Assembly (NCBI RefSeq): GCF_024679095.1
Contig: NW_026111825.1
Span: 62,001 to 126,000 of the forward strand
Source of the DNA: Eriocheir sinensis
Taxonomy: Eukaryota; Arthropoda; Malacostraca; Decapoda; Varunidae
Reading direction: 5' to 3'
Length of the DNA: 64,000 nt
Under the pieces are notes generated by a model that worked only from the letters and a program-made list of their open reading frames with translations, did no database searches and was not told the origin of the DNA. Below, one piece after another: positions 1 through 9,376 of this stretch (position 1 is the stretch's first letter; each line of letters starts with the position of its first letter). The position numbers and the translations under genes are program-made.

Positions 1-201
1 ACTGTACTTTCATGGGAAACTTAAATAACTTCTTCACTAACTTCAACATTCTCCCCACCATAGGAGTCTAGCACTCCTATTACTTATGACAACTGTATTC
101 CTGAGTATAAAGCATCAACCTTAAATTATTCATACATATCACTTACGAAATACAATTCACAGCCTCAGAAACTAGTCCGTCAACTTGAACTTCAACTGAA
201 G
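1..201. other. Flank downstream of BEL/Pao pol; no gene seen
   Basis: AT-rich sequence lying beyond the stop codon of the minus-strand BEL/Pao integrase. By position it should be the 3' untranslated region or the start of the 3' LTR of that element. The partner LTR is not in the window, so no LTR edge can be drawn. No open frame or recognisable signal was found. Confidence 0.4.
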
Positions 202-2058
202 TTACAAGTCAAGTTTTCTAGGAACTTTAACAGACCTACCAGAGCGAGTACGAGTTTCAGCAGCTGTCTCAGGAAGTGGACTAGAATCTGAGGACTCCTG
301 GACAGCTGCATCAACTTCAGGTAAATCTTGGACAGTCTCATTAACATCAGTATACTCATGGCTAGATACTTCCAAGTTATGTAGCTTCTGAACTGCCCTA
401 TTTAGTACTCCTCTGGAAGTCTTCACATTTACAGCTCTGAGAACACCATCCTGACCAGGGAAAATATCCACAACCAAACCCAGGGGCCATTGTAGCCTTG
501 GAATGTTGTCCTCCTTCACCAGGACTAAGTCACCTTTTTTAATACTGCATTTTGAAGTGAAACCCTTAACAACTGGGGACAAATTGGAAATATAATCTGA
601 GCTCCATCTCTTCCAAAATATGTCTAAATTCTGGTTTCTCAAATTTTCTCTATTCCTCAGATCTTGAGGGGAAATATAGGATGGTTTAGGGTCGAACTCA
701 GAGTGAGTACTAGCATTTCTGCCAATGAGGAAATGTGAGGGAGATAAAGGCAGAGAACTATTAGGTTCATCCCCAACACAAGTGAGAGGTCTTGAGTTTA
801 CACATGCTTCTATTTCATGTAGTACAGTCTCTAGTTCACTTCTGGATATATACTTAACACTTAAAGTTTTCCTCATGGCAGACTTCACAGTTCTTATCAA
901 ACGTTCCCACCATCCTCCCCACCATGGAGAACGGGGGACTATAAACTTCCAGTGTGGAGATATGTGACCATAAACCTTCTGTATTTGCCCACTGCAAGCA
1001 ACAAAAGTTTTGGCATTATCTGAGTACATCACTGAAGGTAGCCCTCTCCGTGCAATGAATCTGCGTAGGGCAAGCATGCAATCCTCAACACTCATAGAGT
1101 CAGTGAGCTCTAAATGTATAGCTCTGACAACAGCACAGGTGAACAGTAAAATGTAAAATTTCTTAGAAGGGAAATCAGAGCAAAACAGAGGGCCAGCAAA
1201 ATCCAGGCCAGTCACTGTAAATGGTGGAGCAGCTTTAACTCTCAGTTCTGGTAGTGGGGCTACTGGCTGGCTACAAGCTCTGGAGTCATGTCTCTGGCAT
1301 CTTACACATTCCTTGATCACAGTCTTAGCAATTCTTCTAATTCCTATAATCCAGAAACTTTCTCTCAAGGTAGATACAATGGTAGAAACACCTGCATGTT
1401 TGAGAAAAAGATGGTGAAACTTGACCAGTAGCTTTGCTAGGTGACATTGTGGAATTATTATTGGGTGTTTACAGTCAAAGCTCAATTCAGCATTTTCCAG
1501 TCTACCTCTGATTCTCAATAAACCTTTATCATCTAGAAAGGGATCTAGATTAACTAACTTTGACGCCTTAGGAAGAGGCTTGTCACTTAGCAGAGCCGCA
1601 ATCTCATGAGGAAACATATCTCTCTGTACATGATAAAACACCTTTACCTTTGCATCATCCAACTCCTTGGCTGAAAGTGGACCAGAACTCTTACTATCAG
1701 GTGTTATACAATTATGTGTATATCTCAACACCCAAGCAACAACACGCTGAGCTTTACTAAAGTCACTCCACCTCTCAAACTCAAACACATGTGGAGTAGG
1801 GTGAACAGTTACACATGCTAGAGCCTCAGTAGTCTTGTACTCCTCATTTGTACAAATTGATTCTGTTTCCTTTATACTGATACTAAGAGGTTCAGCTGGC
1901 CAAGATGGTCCACACATCCACAATTTACTTGATACAATCTGATCACCTAAGACACCTCTAGAAACTAAATCAGCTGGATTCTCATGTCCAGGGCAGTGAT
2001 GCCAAGAACTTGGTGGAGTTAAGCTTTGAATTTCTGTGACTCTGTTTGCAACAAACAT
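202..2058 (-). CDS. BEL/Pao integrase with DUF5641-like C-terminus (618 codons)
   Basis: Integrase part of a BEL/Pao polyprotein, which inserts element cDNA into host DNA. The first residues include the motif HENPADLVSRG and WMCGPSW, the usual tail of Pao RNase H. An HHCC zinc-binding region follows (about residues 198-262, ending CVRCQRH). The catalytic core has Asp in GLDFAGP, Asp in YSDNAKTF about 57 residues later, and Glu in WWERLIRTVK, so the D,D-35-E triad looks complete. The end (about 515-565, WPLGLVVDIFPGQDGVLRAVNV) matches the DUF5641 tail typical of BEL/Pao. It reads in the same frame as the RNase H segment, separated only by one TAG, so the start codon here is an artefact of that stop; the native protein is a polyprotein. 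Confidence 0.9.
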   Translation of the reverse strand: MFVANRVTEIQSLTPPSSWHHCPGHENPADLVSRGVLGDQIVSSKLWMCGPSWPAEPLSISIKETESICTNEEYKTTEALACVTVHPTPHVFEFERWSDFSKAQRVVAWVLRYTHNCITPDSKSSGPLSAKELDDAKVKVFYHVQRDMFPHEIAALLSDKPLPKASKLVNLDPFLDDKGLLRIRGRLENAELSFDCKHPIIIPQCHLAKLLVKFHHLFLKHAGVSTIVSTLRESFWIIGIRRIAKTVIKECVRCQRHDSRACSQPVAPLPELRVKAAPPFTVTGLDFAGPLFCSDFPSKKFYILLFTCAVVRAIHLELTDSMSVEDCMLALRRFIARRGLPSVMYSDNAKTFVACSGQIQKVYGHISPHWKFIVPRSPWWGGWWERLIRTVKSAMRKTLSVKYISRSELETVLHEIEACVNSRPLTCVGDEPNSSLPLSPSHFLIGRNASTHSEFDPKPSYISPQDLRNRENLRNQNLDIFWKRWSSDYISNLSPVVKGFTSKCSIKKGDLVLVKEDNIPRLQWPLGLVVDIFPGQDGVLRAVNVKTSRGVLNRAVQKLHNLEVSSHEYTDVNETVQDLPEVDAAVQESSDSSPLPETAAETRTRSGRSVKVPRKLDL

Positions 2059-2061
2059 TTT

Positions 2062-2847
2062 CTACTTCAGAGGGTCACCCTTGATCCAAGCTAGAGTTAT
2101 CTGTGAATCAGTCCAGCAAAATACCTTGGCATTCATGTTTAGATGGAGGGCATGCTTCACAAAGCTTACTAATCTAGCACACAATAAAGCCCCCATCAGC
2201 TCCAATCTGGGCAGAGTTATGGTCTTAATAGGTGCCACTCTAGACTTTGAAGTGACTAATGCAACCCTGTAGGCACCATCTGGTAAGCAGGTACGGATAT
2301 ATACACAGGCACCGTAACCTTTCTCTGAAGCATCTCCAAAGGCATGAAGCTCTACATCAGTAAGGCTATTCCACTTAAGAAAAGGAAAATAACATCTGTC
2401 CATCTTCCAATCGCTGAGAGATGCTGCACTCAGGACCCATCTTTCAAATTTATGCTTCACATCCTGAAGCAATTTATCATCCCACTGAAGACCCAGCCTC
2501 CAAATATCTTGAAAAAGTATTGTGCCAAACATCACAAAGGGATTGATAAAACCTAGAGGGTCAAAGATCTTGGCAATCAAGCTCAGCATGCTTCTTTTGG
2601 TATATGTCAACTCAGTCTGGGTGTTCAATTCTAATCCTTCAAAAGAAAACTCATCAGAAGTGTTACACCACTGTAGGCCTAACACTTTAGTACCTTCTTC
2701 TCCATGTACTTGATCAACTTTATCCTGAAACATGGAAGTTACTAATTTACTGTTTGAAACCCACTTAGTCAGAGGCATGCCAGCATGTGCCAAAACCTCA
2801 CAAGCCTCTAAATTTGCAGGCAGCTTCCTCCACACTGTCAGCACCAC
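2062..2847 (-). CDS. BEL/Pao connection region and RNase H
   Basis: Middle of the BEL/Pao polyprotein. The first part (VLGLQWCNTSDEFSF) is the usual post-RT segment, and KIFDPLGFINPF is a strong Pao signature. RNase H follows: Asp in LHAFGDASEKGYGA, Glu in LPRLELMGALL and Asp in FCWTDSQITLAWI, so the acidic residues are present. The frame ends in a TAG where family members usually have a Trp codon (…GDPLK then FVANRV), so a single G-to-A change could explain the break. It overlaps the RT frame by about 50 bases, which indicates a one-base shift near 2800-2847. Confidence 0.88.
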   Translation of the reverse strand: MVLTVWRKLPANLEACEVLAHAGMPLTKWVSNSKLVTSMFQDKVDQVHGEEGTKVLGLQWCNTSDEFSFEGLELNTQTELTYTKRSMLSLIAKIFDPLGFINPFVMFGTILFQDIWRLGLQWDDKLLQDVKHKFERWVLSAASLSDWKMDRCYFPFLKWNSLTDVELHAFGDASEKGYGACVYIRTCLPDGAYRVALVTSKSRVAPIKTITLPRLELMGALLCARLVSFVKHALHLNMNAKVFCWTDSQITLAWIKGDPLK

Positions 2848-3595
2848 TCAGCCAGTTATCTACATACATATCTTCTTTCAGTTCTTGTATTACTTCAGTA
2901 CTTGGATACTTCTCTAAATGATGCTTTATTGTGGCATTCAATAAAAATGGGCTGGCAGTGTTTTCAAAGGGAACCCGCAGGAATCTCACGTACTTAATCT
3001 CATCCTCATTTCTCAACATGAAACGGTGTACATCTCTGTCTCGTCTTTTCACACACAACTGTAGAAAGGCCTTGGTAACATCAGCAGTAAGAGCAATAGG
3101 CCATCTTCTAAACCTGATCATCACTTCTACTAAATCTGGGTTGAGTGAAGGACCCTTCAAGAGACAATCATTCAGTGAAATTCCATTATACACACTGGCT
3201 GAGGCATCAAAGACAGGTCTCACCTTGGTACTGTTACTAGTTTCTTTAACCACCGGACAGTGAGGCATATAAAAAGTAGGATTCTCACAGACTATCTCAT
3301 TACTAGGAATTTCCTCAACAATACCTTCTTGCACATAGTCATCAAAAACCTTGTAATATGCAGTTTTCAACTCAACATCTTTATCTAGTTTGGCATGTAA
3401 CTTATCTAGTCTCTTCATAGCAAGTTTCTCATTGTTGAGTAGGGCACTTTTCAAGGAGTCACTTTTCCAGGGTAATGACACTTCATATCTGCCTTTAGCA
3501 TATGAAACATTCTGTGAAAACTCTAGCAAGGCAGCATCTGACTCAAACTTATGATCTGATTCCTTGGACTGTATCCCTATAGTCTTAAGTCCCAA
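2798..3595 (-). CDS. BEL/Pao reverse transcriptase
   Basis: Reverse transcriptase fingers and palm of the BEL/Pao element. Recognisable blocks are FYMPHCPVVKE, KVRPVFDASA, SLNDCLLKGPSLNPDL, ADVTKAFLQLCV, RFLRVPFENTASPFLLNATI and the active-site block MYVDNWLSGADS. The last reads YVDN, not YVDD. A YVDN form occurs in some Pao relatives as far as I recall, so it need not be inactivating. Frame shifts lie at both ends, joining it to the upstream 3577-3759 piece and the downstream RNase H piece. It belongs to one polyprotein and has no start codon of its own. Confidence 0.9.
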   Translation of the reverse strand: MGLKTIGIQSKESDHKFESDAALLEFSQNVSYAKGRYEVSLPWKSDSLKSALLNNEKLAMKRLDKLHAKLDKDVELKTAYYKVFDDYVQEGIVEEIPSNEIVCENPTFYMPHCPVVKETSNSTKVRPVFDASASVYNGISLNDCLLKGPSLNPDLVEVMIRFRRWPIALTADVTKAFLQLCVKRRDRDVHRFMLRNEDEIKYVRFLRVPFENTASPFLLNATIKHHLEKYPSTEVIQELKEDMYVDNWLSGADSVEEAACKFRGL

Positions 3596-3759
3596 AACTT
3601 GCTTACATCATATTCAGACACTTTAGAAATACATAACATCTGTGGAGAGGTTACTGGTACCTTAGAACTAGTGTCAGCATTCCAAGCCCCTGACAATACC
3701 CAGCCAAACAATGATCTTTGGGCCACTACGCCTCCCACTTGCACAGACTCATTAGACAT
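3577..3759 (-). pseudogene. BEL/Pao segment between protease and RT
   Basis: A 60-codon piece with VVAQRSLFGWVLSG, the conserved Pao motif just ahead of the RT. It is preceded in frame by a stop near 3783 and leads by a one-base shift into the RT frame. It is therefore part of the same broken polyprotein. Confidence 0.8.
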
Positions 3760-3852
3760 TATGTATTTCCAGTAAGCATCCTAACCCACTAGTATATCTA
3801 TATCCATATAGGAATCACTCTGATAGTCATCTGCAAGAGGCACAGGAAATTT

Positions 3853-4206
3853 TCATAGTATACCTACAGGCACAGTGGTTCTTACTAAGGGTTGGCATAT
3901 CACTGGAATCTCTACAGCTGTTAACTTGTGTGGTGCATCACTGCAATCAAGAACCTTCAGATCAAACAGGTTGCACTGCTTTATATTAGAGGAATTATTA
4001 CCCCCAAATACTGAATAAGAAATGGGTTTGCTGGAGCTCCATGTGGGTTTGCATTTCTTAACAAGTCTACTACTGACATATGTCCTACTGGAGCCACTAT
4101 CAAACAACAACTTGGCCCTATGAAGAACACCATTTGCTCCTGCAACTCTCACCTGAGCAGTCTGCAGTATAGTACATGTCTCCTTATTAACTGATATATT
4201 AGACAA
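3853..4206 (-). CDS. BEL/Pao aspartic protease (DUF1758-like), partial
   Basis: Retropepsin-like segment of the BEL/Pao polyprotein, which would cut the polyprotein. The motif LLFDSGSSRTYVS holds the catalytic DSG triplet, and AQVRVAGANGVLHRAKLLFD is the preceding strand pattern seen in Pao proteases. The frame is open to the upstream edge, where a Gypsy LTR begins at about 4229, so gag and the N-terminus are cut off. A stop near 3783 separates it from the next pol piece. Confidence 0.85.
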   Translation of the reverse strand: MSNISVNKETCTILQTAQVRVAGANGVLHRAKLLFDSGSSRTYVSSRLVKKCKPTWSSSKPISYSVFGGNNSSNIKQCNLFDLKVLDCSDAPHKLTAVEIPVICQPLVRTTVPVGIL

Positions 4207-4228
4207 GGAAATTCCAGCAAAATTAGTA

Positions 4229-5512
4229 TTTTAGACCCTTCTTTTCTTGTATTAAATCAACTCTTTTATCACTCATTAATTACTCCATAAATGATCTCAC
4301 TGTCTCGTATCCCTGGTAGCGTGATTCGGCTTAAGTTGTTATTGGAGACTGGTGTTCGGGGATAAACAAGGGAAAAAGATAATACTATACATTTATTTAA
4401 AATTAAATGAAAGTAATTGCCTTACGCAATATTCTTTGCTCAGACGATCATAACACTGGCATACTCAGCAATGGATGCAACATATGACAAACGACATGTC
4501 TTAAACATAATACTACAATATGTGCTCAGTTGTTGCCAATAATAATAACACTCGTCGTTCCACAAGCAGTGGTTTGTATCTCTCTGCTTACATCACAATC
4601 ATTATGTACTCTCTTCACAAAATCCTAATAACACATTCCTGTAGTATAATCTACTACAAGTCATGGAAACACATTATTTTACCACACTCAGTGGTTTTAC
4701 CTTTGCTTTACATCGCAAACAAATAATCACAATCCTGTCCCACTCACAATCCTACTTCACATCTCCTACATTATAATCTCCAGGACAATACCGTCGGTTT
4801 CCCTTAGATTCTCGAATTTCTACTCACGATTAAGATCACAACAGCCATCCTCGGCTGAGTGAGTAGCAGGTCTGCTTGAGGCGAGAACCAAGCTCGGTCT
4901 ACTCATACCACTGATTTCTAGGCCACATTTTTCTTTGCTTTAGGCGGACTTACATCCTTGACACGCCCTTAATTTTCTACATAACCAATGGCCAATACTT
5001 CCTGTCACACCCATCTGCTCGCTCATTATGTTGTATTGTTTTACTTCTCCTGCTATTCGTGAGTCAGTCTTAAGACACTCCCTCAGTGATTTTTCTGTTA
5101 AATTATTGGCTCATAACATGTCGCCACGACTGACGTCACGGGTCAGAGTCTTTTTCAATGGTTGTTCACACTTTCTGACCACGCCCACTGGGCATCTGTT
5201 TTATGTATCTGAGTCTGGGTATCTGTTTTCCTTTACCCTCGTTGTTTCCCCTCTTTGGCACTTGAGATGTTTACACTTATATATATGTCACCCTTTTTGT
5301 TAGTGTTTGTCCTGTCACATGTTTACACAGTTGTATACCTGCCTTTCCTCTCTGGGTATCTGTTTTCCTTTACCCTCGTTGTTTCCCCTCTTTTGTACTT
5401 GAGATGTTTACACTTATATATATGTCACCCTTTTTGTTAGTGTTTGTCGTGTCAGATGTTTACACAGTTGTATATCTCACTCCTCTGTTTCCTCGTCTTC
5501 TGGGTCCTGACA
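4229..5512 (-). repeat. 3' LTR of the Gypsy element
   Basis: About 1.28 kb nearly identical to 13055-14140 plus 15132-15289. On the minus strand it begins TGTCAGGA immediately after a purine-rich tract and ends near GGGTCTAAAA. It contains an internal duplication of about 130 bp (copies from about 5218 and 5357, sharing the ATCTGTTTTCCTTTACCC block). No promoter can be assigned with confidence. Confidence 0.85.
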
Positions 5513-6202
5513 TACTTCCCCTTCCGGAAGATCTCGCCCCTGAGATCTCACAGGTGTTGGTGGAGAAGATACGCCTTGCAATGTCTGCAGTTGGTTCGAG
5601 TCTGGAATTAGGCGGCGTCGTGCGTAGCGCAGGACATAGGAATACCCCACGGCAGACGTCACCAGCAGAAGAACCAGGATCACTACAATGGCGAAGACAA
5701 TCCACCAATGGATTGCGGGTTGAAAGGGCTGATTCGGCTCGACCACATAATTTAGGGGCTGCAAGCCAGCTGTTAGCTCCTGTAGGGGGATGGACTCAGC
5801 ACTGCGAAGAGAACCTTGCTGAAGCATCAATATCCCATTATCCGTCAGGCTGACAGTATGTCTGTTTACAGGATGGGTAGGGCATGTGAGTGTCAGAGTG
5901 ATGGGGGAGGCAAGTGAACAGGTCCAGTAGCCAGGACCTTTTATAAACATAGGGGGAAATGTTTTCAAGACTATTGTGTGGCAGAAGTTGATCACTGACT
6001 CATGTTTCAAGAAAGCAGCCGATTCACAAGAGGCTGCGTCACTAGCCTCATGGACGGGGCCTGTGGGAGGACAAACTAACATATGGTTATTCTTGTTACA
6101 GTGTTTTATACTAGAAAGCATAAAATATATTTTCCTATTCTCACTGAAGGCAATACATCTTGAATCAACACTATACATAAGAAAGTAAGTGCTATTCTGC
6201 AC
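5477..6202 (-). CDS. env: Env-like glycoprotein (C-terminal part), errantivirus type
   Basis: A 241-codon frame immediately upstream of the 3' LTR of the Gypsy element. It has spaced cysteines (CPPTGP, CESAAF, FCHTIV, WTCSLASP, LTCPTHP), a pattern seen in the ectodomain of errantivirus and baculovirus-F-like Env proteins. A strongly hydrophobic stretch follows (about residues 166-190, WWIVFAIVVILVLLLV…), then a basic stop-transfer run (RYARRR) and a short hydrophilic tail. The last residues extend into the LTR. Role by family: a membrane fusion glycoprotein that can let an element leave the cell. The N-terminal half is not in this frame and no signal peptide is visible. The identity rests on position, cysteines and the membrane anchor, not on a search. 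Confidence 0.7.
   Translation of the reverse strand: MQNSTYFLMYSVDSRCIAFSENRKIYFMLSSIKHCNKNNHMLVCPPTGPVHEASDAASCESAAFLKHESVINFCHTIVLKTFPPMFIKGPGYWTCSLASPITLTLTCPTHPVNRHTVSLTDNGILMLQQGSLRSAESIPLQELTAGLQPLNYVVEPNQPFQPAIHWWIVFAIVVILVLLLVTSAVGYSYVLRYARRRLIPDSNQLQTLQGVSSPPTPVRSQGRDLPEGEVCQDPEDEETEE
5513..5530 (-). promoter_or_regulatory. Polypurine tract of the Gypsy element
   Basis: On the minus strand the bases just before the LTR start read GGAAGGGGAAG followed by TA and then TGTCAGGA. This is the expected primer for plus-strand DNA synthesis and fixes the orientation and the 5' edge of the 3' LTR. Confidence 0.75.
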
Positions 6203-6297
6203 AGAAATGGAAGGGAGTCGATTCGAAAGACATCAAAGGTGTCCATCGGATCTCCTCGTAAAGGTTTGGTGAAATAGAAATTACGAGAATCGTGCAA
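6106..6297 (-). pseudogene. Env-like upstream fragment in another frame
   Basis: A 63-codon minus-strand frame whose beginning (FTKPLRGDPMDTFDVF, then SLPFL) looks like ectodomain sequence continuing the Env frame, which starts in a different frame near 6202. A one- or two-base shift near 6205 is inferred. Only the first ~25 residues look meaningful; the rest is probably a shadow. Confidence 0.45.
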
Positions 6298-7456
6298 AGC
6301 CGTTGTCCTGGAGGACAGTTATTACATCCCTATATAGAGCTAAAAAATCAAGAACTGCAAGGCACAAAAGACCTGGAGGCCGATCCTAGGCTTCCTTTAA
6401 TGTACTGAACAACTGTTTGTTTCACATAATGGTTGGAGTTATGTATGTTTGCAGGGGAGCCTGCAGACTCAAATATAAATCTTGTATACCTGGTCTTATG
6501 TGTCTCAATGCTAAGTCAAAATATAACAATTCTTGTAGGAGCTTTTTTCTCTTCCTAATGCCATAGTCTATAGTCTATACTAAAATGGCGCACAACTTGG
6601 TTCAATACATCTACAGCTGAATATAGCCCTTTAAAGGCAGATTGCATGGCATGCATATTACTTAACGATGTTGAGTTTTCCATAATAAACATTTAACTAT
6701 ATAAAATCTTTCTCAGTTAATGACTCTAGTCCTCTATTTTTTCATGAATAGCATCAACTTGAGCCTGGGTCGCGGTACCAAATAGGTTATTAGACAAGGA
6801 TCCTCAAAAAATAATTATTTCCCATTTATTTATTTATTTTTTTCTATAATTCATAGAAGCATGCAGCTTGTTTTGAATAGTAGTCATCACATAGCTTAAA
6901 ACTTTTCTTAGATGATGCGACAATGAACTGAATTCGTTTTCAAAATTAAAGAGTGTGTATTTTATTGCTTTTACAGCTGGATACTCAGGTGACATTTGAA
7001 TAACATTTCAAGTAACGAAGCAGTTAAAATCCGTGCTTTATATAATGCAGCTAAAACATTTTCTGTGAGGCTAAACGGTACTATAGTCTCTGTCTGTGAG
7101 GACTATAATATAGAGAGTATGTTGGTGTGAAACTTTGGCCAGCACGTGTTGGGGACTCCTGTTGTGTCATTGAGTCGTACACCGAAAGAGTCAGATCAAT
7201 CTGTGGTTTATTTCGTCATATTTCCGCTCAATTATTGCATTTTCATCCGTATGCATTATTCCTGTTCTATATCGTAATAGTTTTGACATTACATTAGGCA
7301 ACTCTTGTACTGTCGAAGAGCGAAGGCTTTATCTATGCCGAGGTGGCTCTGAAAGTTTGGGAGTAACCTGAGAAGGTAGGGCCTGTGCATCAGCTGTTTA
7401 TTGCTGTTGTAGAACGAACATTATTTAATGTGTCATGAGTAGCAGTCACCTCTCCG
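6298..7456 (-). pseudogene. Degenerate Env N-terminal region (no long frame)
   Basis: The stretch between integrase and the Env frame. In an env-bearing Gypsy element it should hold the signal peptide, surface part, cleavage site and fusion peptide. No frame above about 60 codons is visible and stops occur in all minus-strand frames, so this half of env is decayed or replaced. Confidence 0.4.
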
Positions 7457-7715
7457 CTACGAGTCATTATTTTCGGTAGAAGTTTTCTCAGCGATTTCAG
7501 GGTTGAGCAATGCAAAGAATAGATCAGTGTCTGTCTCTGGATTTAAAGGGTATGCTCGCCTAATCGTTGGACATTGCTGCACGTCGATGCAATCTTCATG
7601 AAGGACTTTTACTCTATCTGTGGGGACCGGTGAAACCTTACTAGTCCTGAGGTTTATAATTTTTACCATTAAATCACTGATCTTCTCTGTTACCCTGTAG
7701 GGTCCATCAAAAATA
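7457..7715 (-). CDS. Gypsy integrase C-terminus with GPY motif
   Basis: Reads GPYRVTEKISDLMVKI and then RVKVLHEDCI, the GPY/F module that ends many Ty3/Gypsy integrases. The motif binds or orients target DNA in the family. The frame ends at 7457. It follows the 17-residue repeat block described below with a break near 7720. Confidence 0.7.
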
Positions 7716-7731
7716 AGCTACAACTTTTTAT

Positions 7732-8136
7732 TTACTTTTTTCTGTGGTCTCGTTTGAGGAACACTGTCTCCAACGTTGATAGTTTTGATTTTGAAGCTTT
7801 GTATTTCTTTTCTATTTCTTCTCTACCTTTTTCAATGTAAACCTGGCATCTATCATAAACTTTCTTTGCAATTGCAGCCATTTCCTTTTCATAGGAGTCA
7901 ATATCATAAACTTTCCTTGCAATTGCAGCCATTTCCTTTTCATAGGAGTCAATATCATAAACTTTCCTTGCAATTGCAGCCATTTCCTCTTTATAGGAGT
8001 CAATATCATAAACTTTCCTTGCAATTGCAGCCATTTCCTCTTTATAGGAGTAAATATCATAAACTTTCCTTGCAATTGCAGCCATTTCCTCTTTATAGGA
8101 GTAAATATCATAAACTTTCCTTGCAATTGCAGCCAT
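7732..8136 (-). CDS. Integrase C-terminal linker with six 17-residue repeats
   Basis: Minus-strand frame in which a 51-bp unit (17 codons, core MAAIARKVYDIYSYKEE) is repeated in frame, followed by CQVYIEKGREEIEKKYKASKSK and TVFLKRDHRKK. The latter matches the usual Gypsy integrase segment leading to the GPY module. Family integrases carry a single copy of such a helix (the part with RKVYD), so the repeat is an expansion within a coding helix. The opposite strand is also open, which is a property of the repeat and not a second gene. Confidence 0.65.
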   Translation of the reverse strand: MAAIARKVYDIYSYKEEMAAIARKVYDIYSYKEEMAAIARKVYDIDSYKEEMAAIARKVYDIDSYEKEMAAIARKVYDIDSYEKEMAAIAKKVYDRCQVYIEKGREEIEKKYKASKSKLSTLETVFLKRDHRKK

Positions 8137-8166
8137 TTCCTCTTTATAGGAGTAAATATCATACCA
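7861..8166. repeat. 51-bp minisatellite, six units, inside integrase
   Basis: Units begin at about 7861, 7912, 7963, 8014, 8065 and 8116, exactly 51 bases apart, each starting TTTCYTTGCAATTGCAGCC on the plus strand. The two leftmost full units carry TTTTCATAGGAG, the others CTTTATAGGAG, and the last three have TAAATATC in place of TCAATATC. The graded differences show stepwise duplication from one side. Confidence 0.95.
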
Positions 8167-8438
8167 GGGCTGCTGAATTTTTTTCTAACATAGTGTAAGG
8201 TACAGGAGGATCTCTAAAAATCCTCTCTCTGTCTCTCTCGATAAAATGGGGACTCCTTTATGGTGCGATAATACGCAGGATTACAGGCCAAGATGTCTAT
8301 AAGTAGCATTATATCCCAAACGGACACATTTCCTAGAACATTGTCCTCAAAATGTTAACAACAGTATAATTTGCGCGCTTTATTATTCCATTTCCATTTG
8401 TATGGCAAGCCGTTATTCGCGTGTCGCACAGGTAGCTT

Positions 8439-8729
8439 CTAATTTATCTCCTGCATCACGGAATTAACGAACTCTGAACCTTGACCTGTAACAACTGTCT
8501 GAGGAACACCGTGTACACAAACAGCATCCACGTACAACGCCCTTGCCATTTCGCGGGCTTCCTTACTCCGTAAGGGTACTGTAATCAAATACCTTTTAAA
8601 AACATCAACTATGGGCATTACGTATCGAACCCCATTGTCCGATACACCCATGGGACCCACAAGGTCCATGTGTATTCTTCCAAAAGGAGCGGTGACGTCT
8701 GGATATTGCCGCCAAGGAGCAGGGTGCAA
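8439..8729 (-). pseudogene. Gypsy integrase catalytic core, damaged
   Basis: Contains HMDLVGPMGVSDNGVRYVMPIVD (first catalytic Asp in HMDLVGP) and VHGVPQTVVTGQGSEFVN. At the second catalytic site the usual Asp is replaced by Gly. The frame then ends before the Glu. It is joined to the zinc-binding part by a frame shift near 8700. The integrase is therefore inactive in this copy. Confidence 0.8.
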
Positions 8730-8949
8730 GTTCCCAACTCACTTTTAAAACGACTACCATGACGCACTTCCTTACATAATTTTCTACATCCCGTTTCATT
8801 CCAGGCCAGAAAGCGAACTTTCTACACCGACATAACGTAACTTTGGTTCCTCCGTGCCTTGCAGTGGCGACGAATGAGCCAGAGTTATCGCCTTGGAAAT
8901 ACTTGGGGGGTAGAATCACCACCTTAGTGGCTTCTCCGTACGGACTCAC
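8605..8949 (-). pseudogene. Gypsy integrase zinc-binding domain, frameshifted
   Basis: The first ~65 residues carry ATARHGGTKVTL, FAFWPGMKRDVENYV and KCVMV, the HHCC-type N-terminal domain of Gypsy integrases, although the cysteine pair looks incomplete (the second Cys is replaced). After about residue 70 the frame is out of register with the core at 8439-8729, so the rest is a shadow. Confidence 0.7.
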
Positions 8950-8961
8950 TAAAACACATCA

Positions 8962-9345
8962 TTTATTTCCACCTGTAACTCTGACAGGGGCGGCATCTCA
9001 CATTATGCCCATCTTCAACACAATATAATTTTATTTCCTCCTGTACCTCTTACAGGTGCGGCATCTCACATTATGCCCATCTTCAACACAATATAACATA
9101 ATTTCCACCTGTAACTCTAACAGGGGCGGCATCTCACATTATGCCCATCTTCAACACAATATAACATAATTTCCACCTGTAACTCTAACAGGGGCGGCAT
9201 CTCACATTATGCCCATCTTCAACACAATATAACATAATTTCCACCTGTACCTCTAACAGGGGCGGCATCTCACATTATGCCCATCTTCAACACAATATAA
9301 CATATTTTCCACCTGTACCTCTAACAGGGGCGGCATCTCATATTA
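8962..9345. repeat. 68-bp minisatellite, six units
   Basis: The block GGCGGCATCTCA recurs with its last base at 9000, 9068, 9136, 9204, 9272 and 9340, exactly 68 bases apart. Each unit holds TTTCCACCTGTAACTC and ATGCCCATCTTCAACAC. It lies between the RNase H and integrase parts of the Gypsy element, where a linker would be. Confidence 0.95.
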
Positions 9346-9376
9346 TGCCTTTTTTCTCTGAGTCTTTGCTCAATTT

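Larger units (their letters stand above)
202..4228 (-). mobile_element. BEL/Pao LTR retrotransposon, pol region, decayed
   Basis: A continuous minus-strand series gives protease, reverse transcriptase, RNase H, integrase and a C-terminal DUF5641-type tail, which is the BEL/Pao order. No gag or LTR is visible. The series is cut at about 4229, where a Gypsy LTR begins. Frame is broken by a stop near 3783, a shift near 3580, a shift near 2820 and an in-frame TAG at 2062-2064. These are few and small, so the copy is fairly young or partly mis-sequenced. It was probably truncated when the Gypsy element or a later rearrangement joined it. Confidence 0.9.

Noticed and set aside
2798..3595. YVDN in the BEL RT as a disabling mutation
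   Set aside because: As I recall, this form occurs in other Pao elements, so I did not count it as damage. An alignment would decide.
4520..4726. Frames repeated at 4520, 13346, 5028 and 13853 as duplicated genes
   Set aside because: They lie in the two LTR copies of the Gypsy element and are present twice only for that reason.
7861..9345. CRISPR-like spacing of repeats (51, 68, 44, 45, 64 and 72 bp arrays)
   Set aside because: Units are directly adjacent with no unique spacers, and the genome is eukaryotic. They are minisatellites.
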